From Marinobacter nauticus (GTDB lineage Bacteria > Pseudomonadota > Gammaproteobacteria > Enterobacterales > Shewanellaceae): 64,000 nucleotides of DNA. The notes under the pieces were generated by a model. It had not been told where the DNA came from, made no database searches, and worked only from the letters and a program-made list of their open reading frames with translations. Both the position numbers and the translations under genes were made by a program. The stretch spans positions 682,001-746,000 of the forward strand of contig NZ_JAHVJZ010000001.1 of the NCBI RefSeq assembly GCF_019801015.1, in the 5' to 3' direction. Positions 7,051-16,405 of the stretch are shown here, piece after piece. The first letter of the stretch is position 1, and each line of letters begins with the position of its first letter.

Positions 7051-8385
7051 ATGATAAAAAAGATAAGTGTCTTATTGATAACGATATTTATATGTGGATG
7101 CTTTGGCGGGTATGAGATCTACCCAAAGCTAGAAGATGAAAGCATCATGGATAGAAAACTGTCTTCCGATGAGCTCAATCAGGATATCGACTTTCTTATT
7201 AAGCAATATCGAGGCTACCATCCAGATTTGGAATCAAGGATAACAAGCGATGAATTGAGCAAACAGTACGAATCCTTGTCCTCTCAGTTGAGCAAAAGCA
7301 TGACGAGGAGAGAGTTTTTTATTGTTATTGGTAAGCTCACTGAACACTTGAAGGACGGCCATTCCGGGGTGATTTATCCCTACCCGGAATTTGATCGATA
7401 TTATGAGGGTGGCGGTAGGATTTTCCCACTGTCGGTCAGGCTGGACGATGAACTGAACGGTTACATTGATAAGCCTTATGAAAATATCCCTGTTGGAGCC
7501 CAACTGCTGACTGTCAATGGCCAGCGTTTTTCCGAACTCATCGAAGACCTGTCCTCTTATGCGCGCGGAGAAAGCCTGGCCTTGCGCGCGGAAGTCGTCA
7601 GCAAAGAGCTCGGCAAGTGGCTCTGGCACATCTACGATATCGGCGAAGAGGTCGAAGTCACCTACAGCGTTAACTCAACAGAGCGTCGAAGCCTCATCAA
7701 AGGTATCAGCCTGACCGAGCGGGAATCTGGCGACGCTAAACTTGATCAGAAGGACTTAATGCTAACCACCCTGAATGAAACTTCGGCTCTTATGACGATC
7801 AACTATTTTGGGATGGATAAAGGCGAGTTTGAAGAATTTGTGGATAGCAGCTTCGAGCAAATCGAGCAGGAACAGGTTGAACATCTTTTAATCGATCTTC
7901 GTAAGAACCCCGGGGGTTCCACCGATAACGTAGAATATCTGCTCGGCTACCTGGCAGCCGACGATTGCGATATCGTGTCTGACGTAAAGGAACGACCATT
8001 TAACAGACCACTCGAAGCGCTTAATACCAATGTTACGGTCAGTCCTCACGGCTCTGACGCAGATTTCAGAGGCACCGTCTCTGTTTTGATCGGCAATTAC
8101 ACCTATTCAGCGGCAATCGTGATGGCAACGGCGATTCAGGATTGCAATGTAGGTACATTGGTTGGTCAAAGAACGGGGGGTTTTGCAAATCAAACAGGCC
8201 AGATAAGGTTCTTTAATCTGCCTAACAGCCAGCTTCGTGCTTTTGTACCGACCCGGTTGCTGGTTCGCCCCAGTGGCCAGATGGATACGGTCCCGGTCAT
8301 ACCTGATGTCGAGGTACCAGCTCATACGGACACGAGCGCAGACCCCGTGATTGACGTTGCATTATCACTGACCGACGCCCGATAA
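7051..8385 (+). CDS. S41 family peptidase, lipoprotein
   Basis: 444-residue tail-specific-protease-like (S41, C-terminal processing peptidase clan) protein. The N-terminus MIKKISVLLITIFICGC has a lipobox ending at C17, so it is predicted to be anchored in the outer or inner membrane facing the periplasm. Domain order: N-terminal helical region, a PDZ-like insert (about 130-170, 'IPVGAQLLTVNGQRFSEL'), then the catalytic core with LLIDLRKNPGGS, the nucleophile segment GNYTYSAAIVMA and VGQRTGG. A lysine partner of the CtpA type is not obvious, so the catalytic set may be of the tricorn/Ser-His type. The first 400 bases are markedly AT-rich, consistent with acquisition. It stands alone, bounded by the terminator at 8471-8498. 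Confidence 0.85.
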   Translation: MIKKISVLLITIFICGCFGGYEIYPKLEDESIMDRKLSSDELNQDIDFLIKQYRGYHPDLESRITSDELSKQYESLSSQLSKSMTRREFFIVIGKLTEHLKDGHSGVIYPYPEFDRYYEGGGRIFPLSVRLDDELNGYIDKPYENIPVGAQLLTVNGQRFSELIEDLSSYARGESLALRAEVVSKELGKWLWHIYDIGEEVEVTYSVNSTERRSLIKGISLTERESGDAKLDQKDLMLTTLNETSALMTINYFGMDKGEFEEFVDSSFEQIEQEQVEHLLIDLRKNPGGSTDNVEYLLGYLAADDCDIVSDVKERPFNRPLEALNTNVTVSPHGSDADFRGTVSVLIGNYTYSAAIVMATAIQDCNVGTLVGQRTGGFANQTGQIRFFNLPNSQLRAFVPTRLLVRPSGQMDTVPVIPDVEVPAHTDTSADPVIDVALSLTDAR

Positions 8386-8470
8386 CATCCGGTTTTCAGC
8401 GGGCAGTAACGCGCACTCGGTGGTACAGGCAGCGATTGAGTGATCGCCCTTTGCTCCAAACCCGCCCACC

Positions 8471-8498
8471 AAAAAGCCCGGCCACTGCCGGGCTTTTT
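8471..8498. terminator. Bidirectional rho-independent terminator
   Basis: Perfect stem AAAAAGCCCGGC / GCCGGGCTTTTT with a CACT loop. A and T runs on both sides serve the S41 peptidase (plus strand) and the cytochrome oxidase operon (minus strand), which converge here. Confidence 0.9.
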
Positions 8499-8520
8499 CG
8501 CTGTCAGCACACGCCCTGCC

Positions 8521-8838
8521 CTACGTGCTGGTAAAGAAGTGCGCCAGGCGGTTAAAGAAGGTGTAGTCGCTTTCCAGCGCCATAATGGCGACCAGCACCA
8601 GCAACGCCAGTGGGGGCAGCAGGATGGCGTATATCAGCGCTAACCTTTCCCACATCATGTGCATAAACACGGCCACGATCAGGCCGGCTTTGAGCATCAT
8701 AAAGGTGATGATCAACGTCCAGCGCAGCATCCCCTGAACCTGAACGTAATCCACCATATAGGACAGCGCTGAGAGAACAAACAGCAGCGCCCAGATCTTA
8801 AAGTAGATGCCTAAGGGGTGTTGTTGTGCCTGTTCCAT
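8521..8838 (-). CDS. Cytochrome c oxidase subunit IV (caa3 type)
   Basis: 105-residue membrane protein with three hydrophobic segments (about 13-31, 37-59, 65-87) of the prokaryotic COX4 family, a small structural subunit of heme-copper oxidases. The start MEQAQQHPLGIYFKIW is chosen because it has GGAGCCGG just upstream and opens with the family's typical polar N-terminus; longer in-frame starts would run deep into the subunit III gene. Last gene of the oxidase operon, 10 bases after subunit III. Confidence 0.88.
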   Translation of the reverse strand: MEQAQQHPLGIYFKIWALLFVLSALSYMVDYVQVQGMLRWTLIITFMMLKAGLIVAVFMHMMWERLALIYAILLPPLALLVLVAIMALESDYTFFNRLAHFFTST

Positions 8839-8848
8839 ATCCGGCTCC

Positions 8849-9511
8849 TTACCACAGATAGAAGAAAGCGAAGATAAAGACCCAGACCAGGTCCACGAAG
8901 TGCCAGTACAGCCCCACGGTTTCGACAATGCCGTAGTCGCCGCCCTTGTCGTAGTCGCCCCGGGCGACTTTTCGCGCATAAATCAGCAGTAGCAGCACGC
9001 CAATCGACACGTGCAGGCCGTGGAAGCCGGTGATCATAAAGAAGGCGGCGCCAAATTGTGCGGCCCCCATTGGGTTGCCCCAGGGCCGCACGCCCTCTTC
9101 TATCAGTTTGCTCCACTCGAACGCCTGCATGCCGACGAAGCTGGCACCCAGAATGGCGGTGATCAGCATCAGCAAGGCGGCGGTACGCTTGTCTTTGCGA
9201 TAACCGTAGTTCACCGCCAGTGCCATGGTGCCGCTGGAGGTGATCAGGATAAAGGTCATGATGGCGATCAGCAGCAGCGGGATATGGTGCCCCGCCACCG
9301 TCAGGGCAAACACGTCGGTGGTCAGCGGCCAGGCTTCCACCGCCGACATCCGGGCGGTCATGTAGCCCACCAGGAAGGTGCCAAAGATAAAGGTGTCGCT
9401 GAGCAGGAAGATCCACATCATCGCCTTGCCCCAGGACACTTTGAACGTCTCCTGGTCGTGGCTCCAATCCTCAACAACCGTTGACCAACCCCGTTGTTCG
9501 CTTTGCATCAT
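8849..9511 (-). CDS. coxC: Cytochrome c oxidase subunit III
   Basis: 220-residue, seven-helix heme-copper oxidase subunit III. Family signatures are present: MITGFHGLHVSIGV and YWHFVDLVWVFIFAFFYLW at the C-terminus. This subunit does not carry redox metal but stabilises the D-channel proton uptake of subunit I in the cytoplasmic membrane. It follows a second, more divergent subunit III gene, giving the oxidase two such proteins. Confidence 0.92.
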   Translation of the reverse strand: MMQSEQRGWSTVVEDWSHDQETFKVSWGKAMMWIFLLSDTFIFGTFLVGYMTARMSAVEAWPLTTDVFALTVAGHHIPLLLIAIMTFILITSSGTMALAVNYGYRKDKRTAALLMLITAILGASFVGMQAFEWSKLIEEGVRPWGNPMGAAQFGAAFFMITGFHGLHVSIGVLLLLIYARKVARGDYDKGGDYGIVETVGLYWHFVDLVWVFIFAFFYLW

Positions 9512-9518
9512 CCTCTCC

Positions 9519-10190
9519 TTACGGCACGTCCACCGGCTTCACCCCACAGAGGGCGGCCAGGGCCTGATAGGTTTCGGGACTGCTGGTGAGCAGGGCAAAC
9601 AGCACCAGCCACAATCCAAGAAGGAAGTGCCAGTACTGCGCCAGCAGGTTGAGTCGCGCCAGTGCGGGGGCGCTGGCTTGCCGCCATAGCCGGGGTAAGG
9701 TCCGGCCCCAGATCGCCAGCCCCATCAGCAGATGGGCACCGTGCAATCCGGTCAGCAGGTAAAAGAAACTGGCGGCGGGGGTGCTGTTGACCCCGTAGCC
9801 GCGGGAGACAAACGTCTGCCACAGGTCCCACTGACCCAGCAGAAACGCCAGCGCCGCGGCACCGGACAGAACCAGGCAACCACGCAGCAGAATCGCCCCT
9901 CCGGCCCGGCCCGCCACCAGCGCGGTGTGCAGCAGCAGCGAGCTCATCACCAGAAAGCCGGTGTTGCGCCACAGCGGGGCAGAATCAAACAGCGGTTGCC
10001 AGGGCGCTTCGGTCAGCGGCTGCCAGTCGCCGATCTGGGAACGGATGATCATCGCCAGAAAGAACAGCATAAACAGCGACGTCATCACCCCGAACAGGAA
10101 GTACACGCCGGTGCGCAGTGCCTTTTCAGGCCGGGGCGCGCTGCCGGACAGGCCCGGGGTCAGCCAGGGTTTTTCGGTTAAGGTGCTCAT
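9519..10190 (-). CDS. Second cytochrome c oxidase subunit III-like protein
   Basis: 223 residues with the subunit III signatures YLLTGLHGAHLLMGL and YWHFLLGLWLVLFALL, but with a shorter, less conserved N-terminal half. About six or seven membrane segments. It overlaps the subunit I gene by 4 bases, so translation is coupled. The arrangement II-I-III'-III is like the coxMNOP operon of Bradyrhizobium, where CoxO and CoxP are both subunit III homologues; that comparison is from memory of the family. Why two copies are kept is unknown. Confidence 0.85.
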   Translation of the reverse strand: MSTLTEKPWLTPGLSGSAPRPEKALRTGVYFLFGVMTSLFMLFFLAMIIRSQIGDWQPLTEAPWQPLFDSAPLWRNTGFLVMSSLLLHTALVAGRAGGAILLRGCLVLSGAAALAFLLGQWDLWQTFVSRGYGVNSTPAASFFYLLTGLHGAHLLMGLAIWGRTLPRLWRQASAPALARLNLLAQYWHFLLGLWLVLFALLTSSPETYQALAALCGVKPVDVP

Positions 10191-11959
10191 GGGCGGGCCT
10201 CCTGCGGCCCGATACCGCTTTGGGCGTTGTCCGGGCCGTCGTCGTTCAGGCCCCAGTCGCTGGTCTGCGGGACAAAGTCCTCAGGGGCGCCCGGCACGCT
10301 GTAGTCATAGGCCCAGCGATACACCACCGGCAGCGCCGGACCCCAGTTGCCATGCCCCGGCGGCGTGTTGGGCGTCTGCCACTCGAGACTGGCCGAGCCC
10401 CAGGGGTTCTGGCCCGACGCCCGCCCTTTGAAGTAGCTCCAGCCCAGGTTGAACAGGAACAGCAACTGACTGAAGCCCACGATCAGCGCGGCCACGGAGA
10501 TAAAGGCGTTGAGGCTGGCCGCCTCCGCCGGGATAAAGTCGTAATTTTCGAAGTTGAAGTAGCGCCGTGGCATCCCCAGCACACCGGCGTAGTGCATCGG
10601 GAAGAAGATCGCCCAGGTGCCAAGGAAGGTGATCCAGAAGTGCAGTTGGCCGAGGGTGTCGTTCAGCATCCGCCCGGTGATCTTGGGATACCAGTGATAG
10701 ATCCCGGCAAAGATCACCATGATTGGCGCCACCCCCATCACCATATGGAAATGGGCCACCACAAAATAGGTGTCCGACAGCGGCAGGTCGACCACCACAT
10801 TGCCAAGGAACAGCCCGGTCATCCCGCCAAACACAAAGGTGAGGATAAAGGAGATGGCAAACAGCATCGGCACGTTAAGGCGGATGTTGCCGCGCCAGAG
10901 CGTCAGCACCCAGTTGTAAACCTTAATGGCGGTGGGCACCGCGATGATCAGCGTCGATACGGCAAAGAAGAAACCGAAATAGGGGTTCATGCCGGAGACG
11001 TACATGTGGTGCGCCCACACCACGAAACTCAGCCCGCCGATACCGACAATGGCCCACACCATCTGGCGATAGCCAAAGATGTTTTTGCGGGCGTGGGTGC
11101 TGATGAGGTCAGAGATGATGCCAAACGCCGGCAGTGCCACGATGTACACCTCTGGATGACCGAAGAACCAGAACAGGTGCTGGAACAGAATGGGGCTGCC
11201 CCCGCCGTAGTCGGTTTGCTGGCCCATTGAGATCAGTGCAGGCATAAAGAAACTGGTGCCCAGCAGTTTGTCGAACAGCATCATCACCGCGCTGACAAAC
11301 AGGGCCGGGAAGGCCAGCAGCGCCAGCACGGTGGCAGTAAAGATGCCCCATACTGTCAGCGGCATCCGCATCAGGCTCATGCCTCGGGTGCGGGCCTGCA
11401 ATACGGTAGTGACGTAATTCAGCCCGCCCATGGTGGCGGCAACGATAAAGATCGCCAGCGACACCAGCATCAGCACAATGCCGCCATCCACGCCGGGGGT
11501 ACCGGGCAGAATCGCCTGAGGCGGATAGAGGGTCCAGCCTGCACCGGACGGCCCGCCGGTCACAAAGAAACTGGCCATCAACACCACAACGGCAAGGAAG
11601 TAGAACCAGAAACTGAGCATATTGAGGAAGGGGAACACCATATCCCGCGCGCCCACCATCAACGGGATCAGGTAGTTGCCAAAGCCGCCAAGAAACAGCG
11701 CGGTCAGCAGGTAAACCACCATGATCATGCCGTGCATGGTCACCATCTGGTAATAGTTACTCGGGTTGATAAAGTCGAACGTCCCCGGAAAACCCAGTTG
11801 CAGCCGCATCAGGCCCGACAGCACCAGCGCCACCATGCCGATGGCGATGGCGGTCAGAGTGTACTGAATGGCGATCGTCTTGTGATCCTGGCTGAACACA
11901 TAGGTTTGCCAGAACCCAAGATCATGATGCGCTTCGTGTGAATCCTGCTGTGCAGTCAT
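10187..11959 (-). CDS. coxA: Cytochrome c oxidase subunit I
   Basis: 590-residue catalytic subunit of an aa3-type oxidase that reduces O2 to water and pumps protons across the cytoplasmic membrane. Twelve membrane helices. Heme and CuB ligands are visible: MVTMHGMIMV (low-spin heme a), FGHPEVYIVALPAFG (CuB His cross-linked to the K-channel Tyr, the type A1 signature), VWAHHMY (two CuB His), and VVAHFHMVMG (heme a3 and heme a His). The D-channel loop GGFGNYLIPLMVGARDM carries the usual Asn residues. The C-terminal ~90 residues form a polar extension. Sits between coxB (18-base gap) and the first subunit III gene (4-base overlap). Confidence 0.97.
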   Translation of the reverse strand: MTAQQDSHEAHHDLGFWQTYVFSQDHKTIAIQYTLTAIAIGMVALVLSGLMRLQLGFPGTFDFINPSNYYQMVTMHGMIMVVYLLTALFLGGFGNYLIPLMVGARDMVFPFLNMLSFWFYFLAVVVLMASFFVTGGPSGAGWTLYPPQAILPGTPGVDGGIVLMLVSLAIFIVAATMGGLNYVTTVLQARTRGMSLMRMPLTVWGIFTATVLALLAFPALFVSAVMMLFDKLLGTSFFMPALISMGQQTDYGGGSPILFQHLFWFFGHPEVYIVALPAFGIISDLISTHARKNIFGYRQMVWAIVGIGGLSFVVWAHHMYVSGMNPYFGFFFAVSTLIIAVPTAIKVYNWVLTLWRGNIRLNVPMLFAISFILTFVFGGMTGLFLGNVVVDLPLSDTYFVVAHFHMVMGVAPIMVIFAGIYHWYPKITGRMLNDTLGQLHFWITFLGTWAIFFPMHYAGVLGMPRRYFNFENYDFIPAEAASLNAFISVAALIVGFSQLLFLFNLGWSYFKGRASGQNPWGSASLEWQTPNTPPGHGNWGPALPVVYRWAYDYSVPGAPEDFVPQTSDWGLNDDGPDNAQSGIGPQEARP

Positions 11960-11977
11960 GCCACTCTCCCGGCCTGT

Positions 11978-13429
11978 CTACTCCTTCAGGCTTTCTATGG
12001 TGTTTATCAGGTCCTGGATCTCCGCTTCGGTCAGGCTGACCACCGGCATCACCGGGGGATAGCCCTCGACCACTTCCACCGCGGGTTCCACGATGGCCCG
12101 GCGCAGGTAGTCGGTGTCGGCCACCACCGTCGTGCCATCCAGCAAGGTGCGTTCACTGCCCGCCAGTCCTTTCCAGCTGGGGCCAATCATGGTGCTGCCA
12201 TCCAGGCTGTGGCAGGCCAGGCACCCTTTGGCCTGGGCCAGGTCCGCGCCGGTGAGTGCCTCGGCCGGAGCGTCACTGCTGGCGGTGCCCGTTATCGGCG
12301 GCGGTGGGCTTGGCTGTGGTTCGGACAGCGCCGCCCCACCCTTCTCTTTCATGTAGGCGATGAGCGCTTCGATCTGTTTGTCGCTCAGGTCGTAGGGGGG
12401 CATCACGTTGGCGTAGCCCTGCACGATCTGAGCGGCGGGTTCGCGGATGGATTGGGTCAGGTAGGCGTCGTCGGCGATCAGTTCACTGCCGTCGCTCATG
12501 ATGCCGGTACGGCCATAGATCCCGGCCCAGCTTGGCCCCAGCGGACTGGCCGCAAAACCGTGGCAGCCCATGCAGCCCTGCTCCGTCGCCAGCTTCTCGC
12601 CCTGTTTGGCCAGCGGGCTCATGGTGTTTTGCGCCAACGCCAGCTGCGCTTCGGCAAAGGTTGGCTGCTGGGCCAGCCAGCGATCGTATTCCGCCTGTGG
12701 CTGGACGATCACCTTGCCCCGCATATTGAAGTGGCCAACACCGCAGTACTCCGCACAGAGAATTTCGTATTCGCCCGCTACCGTGGGGGTAAACCAGAAC
12801 GACGAGACGATGCCCGGAACCGCATCCATCTTGGTGCGGAATTGAGGCACGTAGAAGTTGTGCAGCACGTCCAGAGAACGCAGCAATGCGTGAACCGGCT
12901 GGTCCTTTTCCAGGTGCAGGGTTGGGGTTTGGATCAGGCGGTCGTCCTGACTGGCGGGGTCCAGCGGGTCGAGGCCAAAGGGGTTATCGGCGCTGACCAG
13001 CCGGACATCCGACTTTCCCAGCACGCCGTCATCGCCGGGCAACCGGAACGCCCAGCCCCATTGCTTGGCCAGGGCTTCCACTTCAAGCGCGTCATCCGGC
13101 ACCGACACCACGTCTGAGTATACGTACAGGCCGGGCGCGAGCATCGCGATGATGCCCAGCGCTGACAGGCCAGTCAGCCAGGTTTCCAGCTTTTTGTTTT
13201 CCGGCTCGTAATCGGCGGTTCGGTCGGGGCGATAGCGGTATTTGATGATGGCGAGGACGGTAAACAGCATCACCGCCAGAAAGACCAGCCCGGTCACCAG
13301 CAACGTGATGCCGATGGTCAGGTCGATGTCGCCCCAGTTACTGGCCAGCGGTGGCAGATCCCAGGGGCCGACAAAGTGGAACACCACGGATGCCACCAGG
13401 ATAAGAAACAGAATAATGGCAACGGCCAT
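11978..13429 (-). CDS. coxB: Cytochrome c oxidase subunit II with two C-terminal cytochrome c domains
   Basis: 483-residue fusion. Residues 1-100: two membrane helices. Residues 110-245: cupredoxin domain with the CuA ligands H190, C225-AEY-C229, H233 and M236. Residues 270-365: first cytochrome c domain, heme motif CMGCH at 286-290. A Pro-rich linker (372-390), then a second cytochrome c domain with CLACH at 403-407. This makes the enzyme a caa3-type oxidase with a built-in diheme electron entry. The ATG at 13429 is preferred over an upstream GTG (13447) because GGGAGG lies 10 bases before it. First gene of the operon coxB-coxA-III'-III-IV. Confidence 0.93.
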   Translation of the reverse strand: MAVAIILFLILVASVVFHFVGPWDLPPLASNWGDIDLTIGITLLVTGLVFLAVMLFTVLAIIKYRYRPDRTADYEPENKKLETWLTGLSALGIIAMLAPGLYVYSDVVSVPDDALEVEALAKQWGWAFRLPGDDGVLGKSDVRLVSADNPFGLDPLDPASQDDRLIQTPTLHLEKDQPVHALLRSLDVLHNFYVPQFRTKMDAVPGIVSSFWFTPTVAGEYEILCAEYCGVGHFNMRGKVIVQPQAEYDRWLAQQPTFAEAQLALAQNTMSPLAKQGEKLATEQGCMGCHGFAASPLGPSWAGIYGRTGIMSDGSELIADDAYLTQSIREPAAQIVQGYANVMPPYDLSDKQIEALIAYMKEKGGAALSEPQPSPPPPITGTASSDAPAEALTGADLAQAKGCLACHSLDGSTMIGPSWKGLAGSERTLLDGTTVVADTDYLRRAIVEPAVEVVEGYPPVMPVVSLTEAEIQDLINTIESLKE

Positions 13430-13759
13430 AAGCGCAGAGCCTCCCACAATGTCGCGTCACGTACTGACGCGGGGTCGGCAACACCGGGCTTCCCTGAGAG
13501 ACGATGCGTTCCAAGCGGGTGTAAGCCGAAACATACTGAAGGCTAGGCACAATTTTTCGTATTCGCTAGTTCACCTTACTGAGTCAATTGGGTTTTTGCT
13601 TATCGCACGACTGCTCGGCGCTTAGCTCTCTTGCCCGCCCAGTCCTGAGCAGGAAGCCTCCTGTCCGGGCGCTTTCTGGCTGTCTCCCCCTGAGCCAGTC
13701 AGGTAAACGGGCAAAAAAAACGCCCCCGATTCGGAGGCGTTTTTCCGGCATAACTTAGC
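13430..13759. other. Intergenic region upstream of the oxidase operon
   Basis: 330 bases without a credible gene. It must hold the promoter of coxB on the minus strand and contains the terminator of the 13760-14908 gene. No palindromic operator was obvious. Confidence 0.45.
13714..13745 (-). terminator. Rho-independent terminator
   Basis: AAAACGCCCCCGA / TCGGAGGCGTTTT hairpin with one C-A mismatch, TT loop, and an eight-base A run that is a U run on the minus transcript. Lies 15 bases beyond the stop of the 13760-14908 gene. Confidence 0.85.
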
Positions 13760-14908
13760 TCAGCGGCGGGTGTACAGGGCAAAGGCCGGGTGAGCGCGCA
13801 GCGTATCCATCGACCCGCGCAGGCCGAAGTCATAGCCGCAGAGGCTGAAGCTGCCCCGCATCGCCACATCGTAAACGATGTCAGAGGTGTCCAGCGGTGA
13901 GAAGTAGGCGTAGTACATGTCGTCCGGCCATACCTCTACCTTTACGGCGCGATAACGGTTGTTGTTGTTGAAGCGCATCTCGGTGCAGCTGCGATCCCCC
14001 CGGGCCGTCAGCAGCGACCACAACTCCCCTTGTGGGGCAGTGTCACCGGGCCATTTTACGATGATGCCGTCGTGGTTCATCAGCAGCTCGTAGGTATCCG
14101 GCATGGTGACGCTGTGCTCAAACGCCGGTGCAGACGGCTTGAGGGCGGGTTCCGGCACCTCCACCTGTTGTTGCTGCGGTGCAGACTCGGGCCAGAAGGT
14201 CAGCAGCAATACCGCAACCACAACAACGCCGGTAACGGCGCTGAGCGCTTTCCACTGGCGTTGGATCAACGGCATCAGCTGGCTGCCCAGCTTGCTCATC
14301 GCCTCACCAACGCCCGCATTTTTGGGGGCATCGTCCCAGTAACTGGCACCGCCGTGGAACTCCGGCTTCGCCTCATCAGCGGCGGCGAAGTCGCTCATGG
14401 CTGGTGCCGCCGGTGCGGATCCGTCCATCGACGGTTCCACCCGCTGACGCCCGGTTGCGGGCGCTTCTGACAACGCCGACAGGTCAACCGGGCCACTGTA
14501 GCCCCAGTGCCCCTGATCACCCGGTGCAAAGCGGGCACGCAGGCCGCTGGCCGGCAGTGCCGCGAGCCCCAGCATGCTGGCAAGGAAAAACGCATTAAGG
14601 CCGAGGCTGCCAATGCTGTAGGGCGACGCCAACTGCGCCGCAGCCATCAACACCCAGAACAGCAACGGCCCGTACGCCAGGTTGAGCGGCTTGCCACTGT
14701 CATTCAGTCGCCGTCTCGCACTGGCCAGTACCACAGCGGCGCACGGCAGCGCCAGGATGGCGCCCGCCACTATCCGCACCAGCGGCGTCGCATGGATAAA
14801 CAGCGCCACGTACAGCAGAAAGATCAGCGACAATGCCACGCCAATCACTGCGGTGCGAATACGGCCATCCCGACCCTGGTTACAGATAAGCGACTTCATC
14901 AATGGCAC
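13760..14908 (-). CDS. DUF805-like membrane protein with periplasmic C-terminal domain
   Basis: 382-residue protein. The N-terminal third (about 15-115) has four hydrophobic segments and the motif SARRRLNDSGKP, close to the RRLHDxGKS loop of DUF805 membrane proteins. A polar Ala/Pro-rich stretch follows, then another membrane segment (about 225-243) and a soluble C-terminal domain of ~125 residues with two Cys (SCTEMRF and LCGYDFG). Function unknown; probably an envelope protein. The start is uncertain: GTG at 14908 has GAGGA six bases upstream, while the ATG at 14899 is too far from it. Followed by its own terminator. Confidence 0.6.
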   Translation of the reverse strand: MPLMKSLICNQGRDGRIRTAVIGVALSLIFLLYVALFIHATPLVRIVAGAILALPCAAVVLASARRRLNDSGKPLNLAYGPLLFWVLMAAAQLASPYSIGSLGLNAFFLASMLGLAALPASGLRARFAPGDQGHWGYSGPVDLSALSEAPATGRQRVEPSMDGSAPAAPAMSDFAAADEAKPEFHGGASYWDDAPKNAGVGEAMSKLGSQLMPLIQRQWKALSAVTGVVVVAVLLLTFWPESAPQQQQVEVPEPALKPSAPAFEHSVTMPDTYELLMNHDGIIVKWPGDTAPQGELWSLLTARGDRSCTEMRFNNNNRYRAVKVEVWPDDMYYAYFSPLDTSDIVYDVAMRGSFSLCGYDFGLRGSMDTLRAHPAFALYTRR

Positions 14909-14968
14909 AGAAAATCCTCGTATCAAAACGGCTCAATGGGTTGTGAAACGGCCCGCAGGCGTGTCGGG

Positions 14969-15274
14969 TCAGTCTTCCCGGATCTGCACGGTAAACACCG
15001 GCACCGGTACGATCACGCTCTGCACCGCCTTATGGAGCCAGGCCAGTTCGGTGCGATAGCGGCCGGTGGTGGAGAAATACACCAACTCCAGCTCAAAGAT
15101 CCCATCCTCGTACCCGCTGGTGACGATCTCCGTCTGCACTTCCGGGTGATCCACGTAGGCGCTTAATGCGCGCTCTACCCCGGCCACGTGCTTCTCTGCC
15201 AGTTCAAAAGAGACATGAATGCGCATCAGCGAGAATGGCGCGCGCTCCCTGGCGCTAAACGGGTCCTGCTTCAT
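14969..15274 (-). CDS. Conserved-looking small soluble protein, unknown function
   Basis: 101 residues, mixed alpha/beta (strands RIHVSFELAE, TEIVTSGYED, GIFELELVYF, VFTVQIRED). No signal peptide or membrane segment. I do not recognise it. The ATG at 15274 is the likely start; an upstream TTG would extend into the region facing the divergent kinase gene. Same strand as, and 60 bases from, the DUF805-like gene, so possibly co-transcribed. Confidence 0.5.
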   Translation of the reverse strand: MKQDPFSARERAPFSLMRIHVSFELAEKHVAGVERALSAYVDHPEVQTEIVTSGYEDGIFELELVYFSTTGRYRTELAWLHKAVQSVIVPVPVFTVQIRED

Positions 15275-15525
15275 GGTCGTTCCACGATGACTCAAACTGG
15301 GCTTAGTGTACCCGAACCAGCCCGGGAAAAAACCGTTCTGAAAGGCGGTTGTTTACGCCGCGTTCAGATGGGATTTCGCGGTCACTTTTTGCCCGGCCAA
15401 CACCCTGTTCTGCTCAGCTTTTGCGCAGTTAATGAGTGGGCGCAAATTCGGGTCGATTTTCACTGGCACCAAGGTGCGCCAGCGAGTAGACTTGCGCGCC
15501 CTTTTGGCAGACAACGTAGTACGAG

Positions 15526-16155
15526 ATGGCACAGCAATTCGAACTGGTAGCGATCGAGGGCAACATCGGCGTAGGTAAGTCTACTCTGGTGCCCCGACTG
15601 GTAGAGCGACTGAACGAGATCGACTCTCGCCCGTGGAAAATGATCCTGGAAGACGTGGATTCCAACCCGGAGTTCCAGCGCCTGCTGGCCGCCTTTACCC
15701 AGGACCCGAGCCAGCGTATTGCGTTTCAGCGCTTTATCACTAATCACCGCGCTGACCTGTGTCGTGACCTCGACCCGGCCTACAACTACGTGCTGGAGCG
15801 CTCCCTGTACTCCGACCTGGTGTTCTGCCAGGCCAACCTGCAGGAAGCCTGTCGCCCGGACGGTGAAGACCTGACCTACTACTACGACATCTGGGACAAG
15901 CTGGATGAGTACCCGCAGGTGACTTCCGTGGTGTACCTGCGCTCTGAGCCGCTGCTCTCCTTCCAGCGCATGCTGCAGCGCGCCCGTGAAGCGGAAGACG
16001 GCACCAGCTACCACTACATCAAGCTGCTGTCCGATTGTCATGACACTTTCCTGCCCCACATCTGTCGCCAGAAAGACACTCTGCTGCTGACCGAAGACTG
16101 GAGCCACTTTGGCTGCCACGACCGGGTGGCACGCCGCATTCTGCACAAGCTGTAA
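15526..16155 (+). CDS. Deoxynucleoside kinase
   Basis: 209-residue cytoplasmic kinase that phosphorylates deoxynucleosides with a nucleoside triphosphate for dNTP salvage. P-loop GNIGVGKST at residues 12-20, the substrate/lid motif ERSLYSD (around 91-97), and a later RxREAEDGTSYHYIK lid region, as in dAK/dGK-type enzymes. Length is standard for the family. Substrate preference (dA/dG/dC) cannot be read from sequence. Stands alone with a strong terminator directly after it. Confidence 0.88.
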   Translation: MAQQFELVAIEGNIGVGKSTLVPRLVERLNEIDSRPWKMILEDVDSNPEFQRLLAAFTQDPSQRIAFQRFITNHRADLCRDLDPAYNYVLERSLYSDLVFCQANLQEACRPDGEDLTYYYDIWDKLDEYPQVTSVVYLRSEPLLSFQRMLQRAREAEDGTSYHYIKLLSDCHDTFLPHICRQKDTLLLTEDWSHFGCHDRVARRILHKL

Positions 16156-16164
16156 CCCTCTTCG

Positions 16165-16191
16165 AAAACGCCGTCCACTGGACGGCGTTTT
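16165..16191 (+). terminator. Rho-independent terminator
   Basis: Perfect stem AAAACGCCGTCC / GGACGGCGTTTT with a three-base ACT loop and a T run. Ends the deoxynucleoside kinase transcript. Confidence 0.92.
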
Positions 16192-16405
16192 TGTTTGCCC
16201 CGCCGGACGCTGCCAGCTCAATCTGGTTCAGACGGGGCGATTGGCCAAAAGACGCAAGCCATTTTCCGGATTGCTACGTCTCCCTCAAAAGTGCCATCAG
16301 ACCGTGGTTTTTGCCTTGAACTTCACCACACCGGGTCTATGATTCGCGCCCCGGTTGTTCATAGACTCTGCGCCATTGGTGGCCCGGAGTGTTCAGGAGC
16401 CAAAG

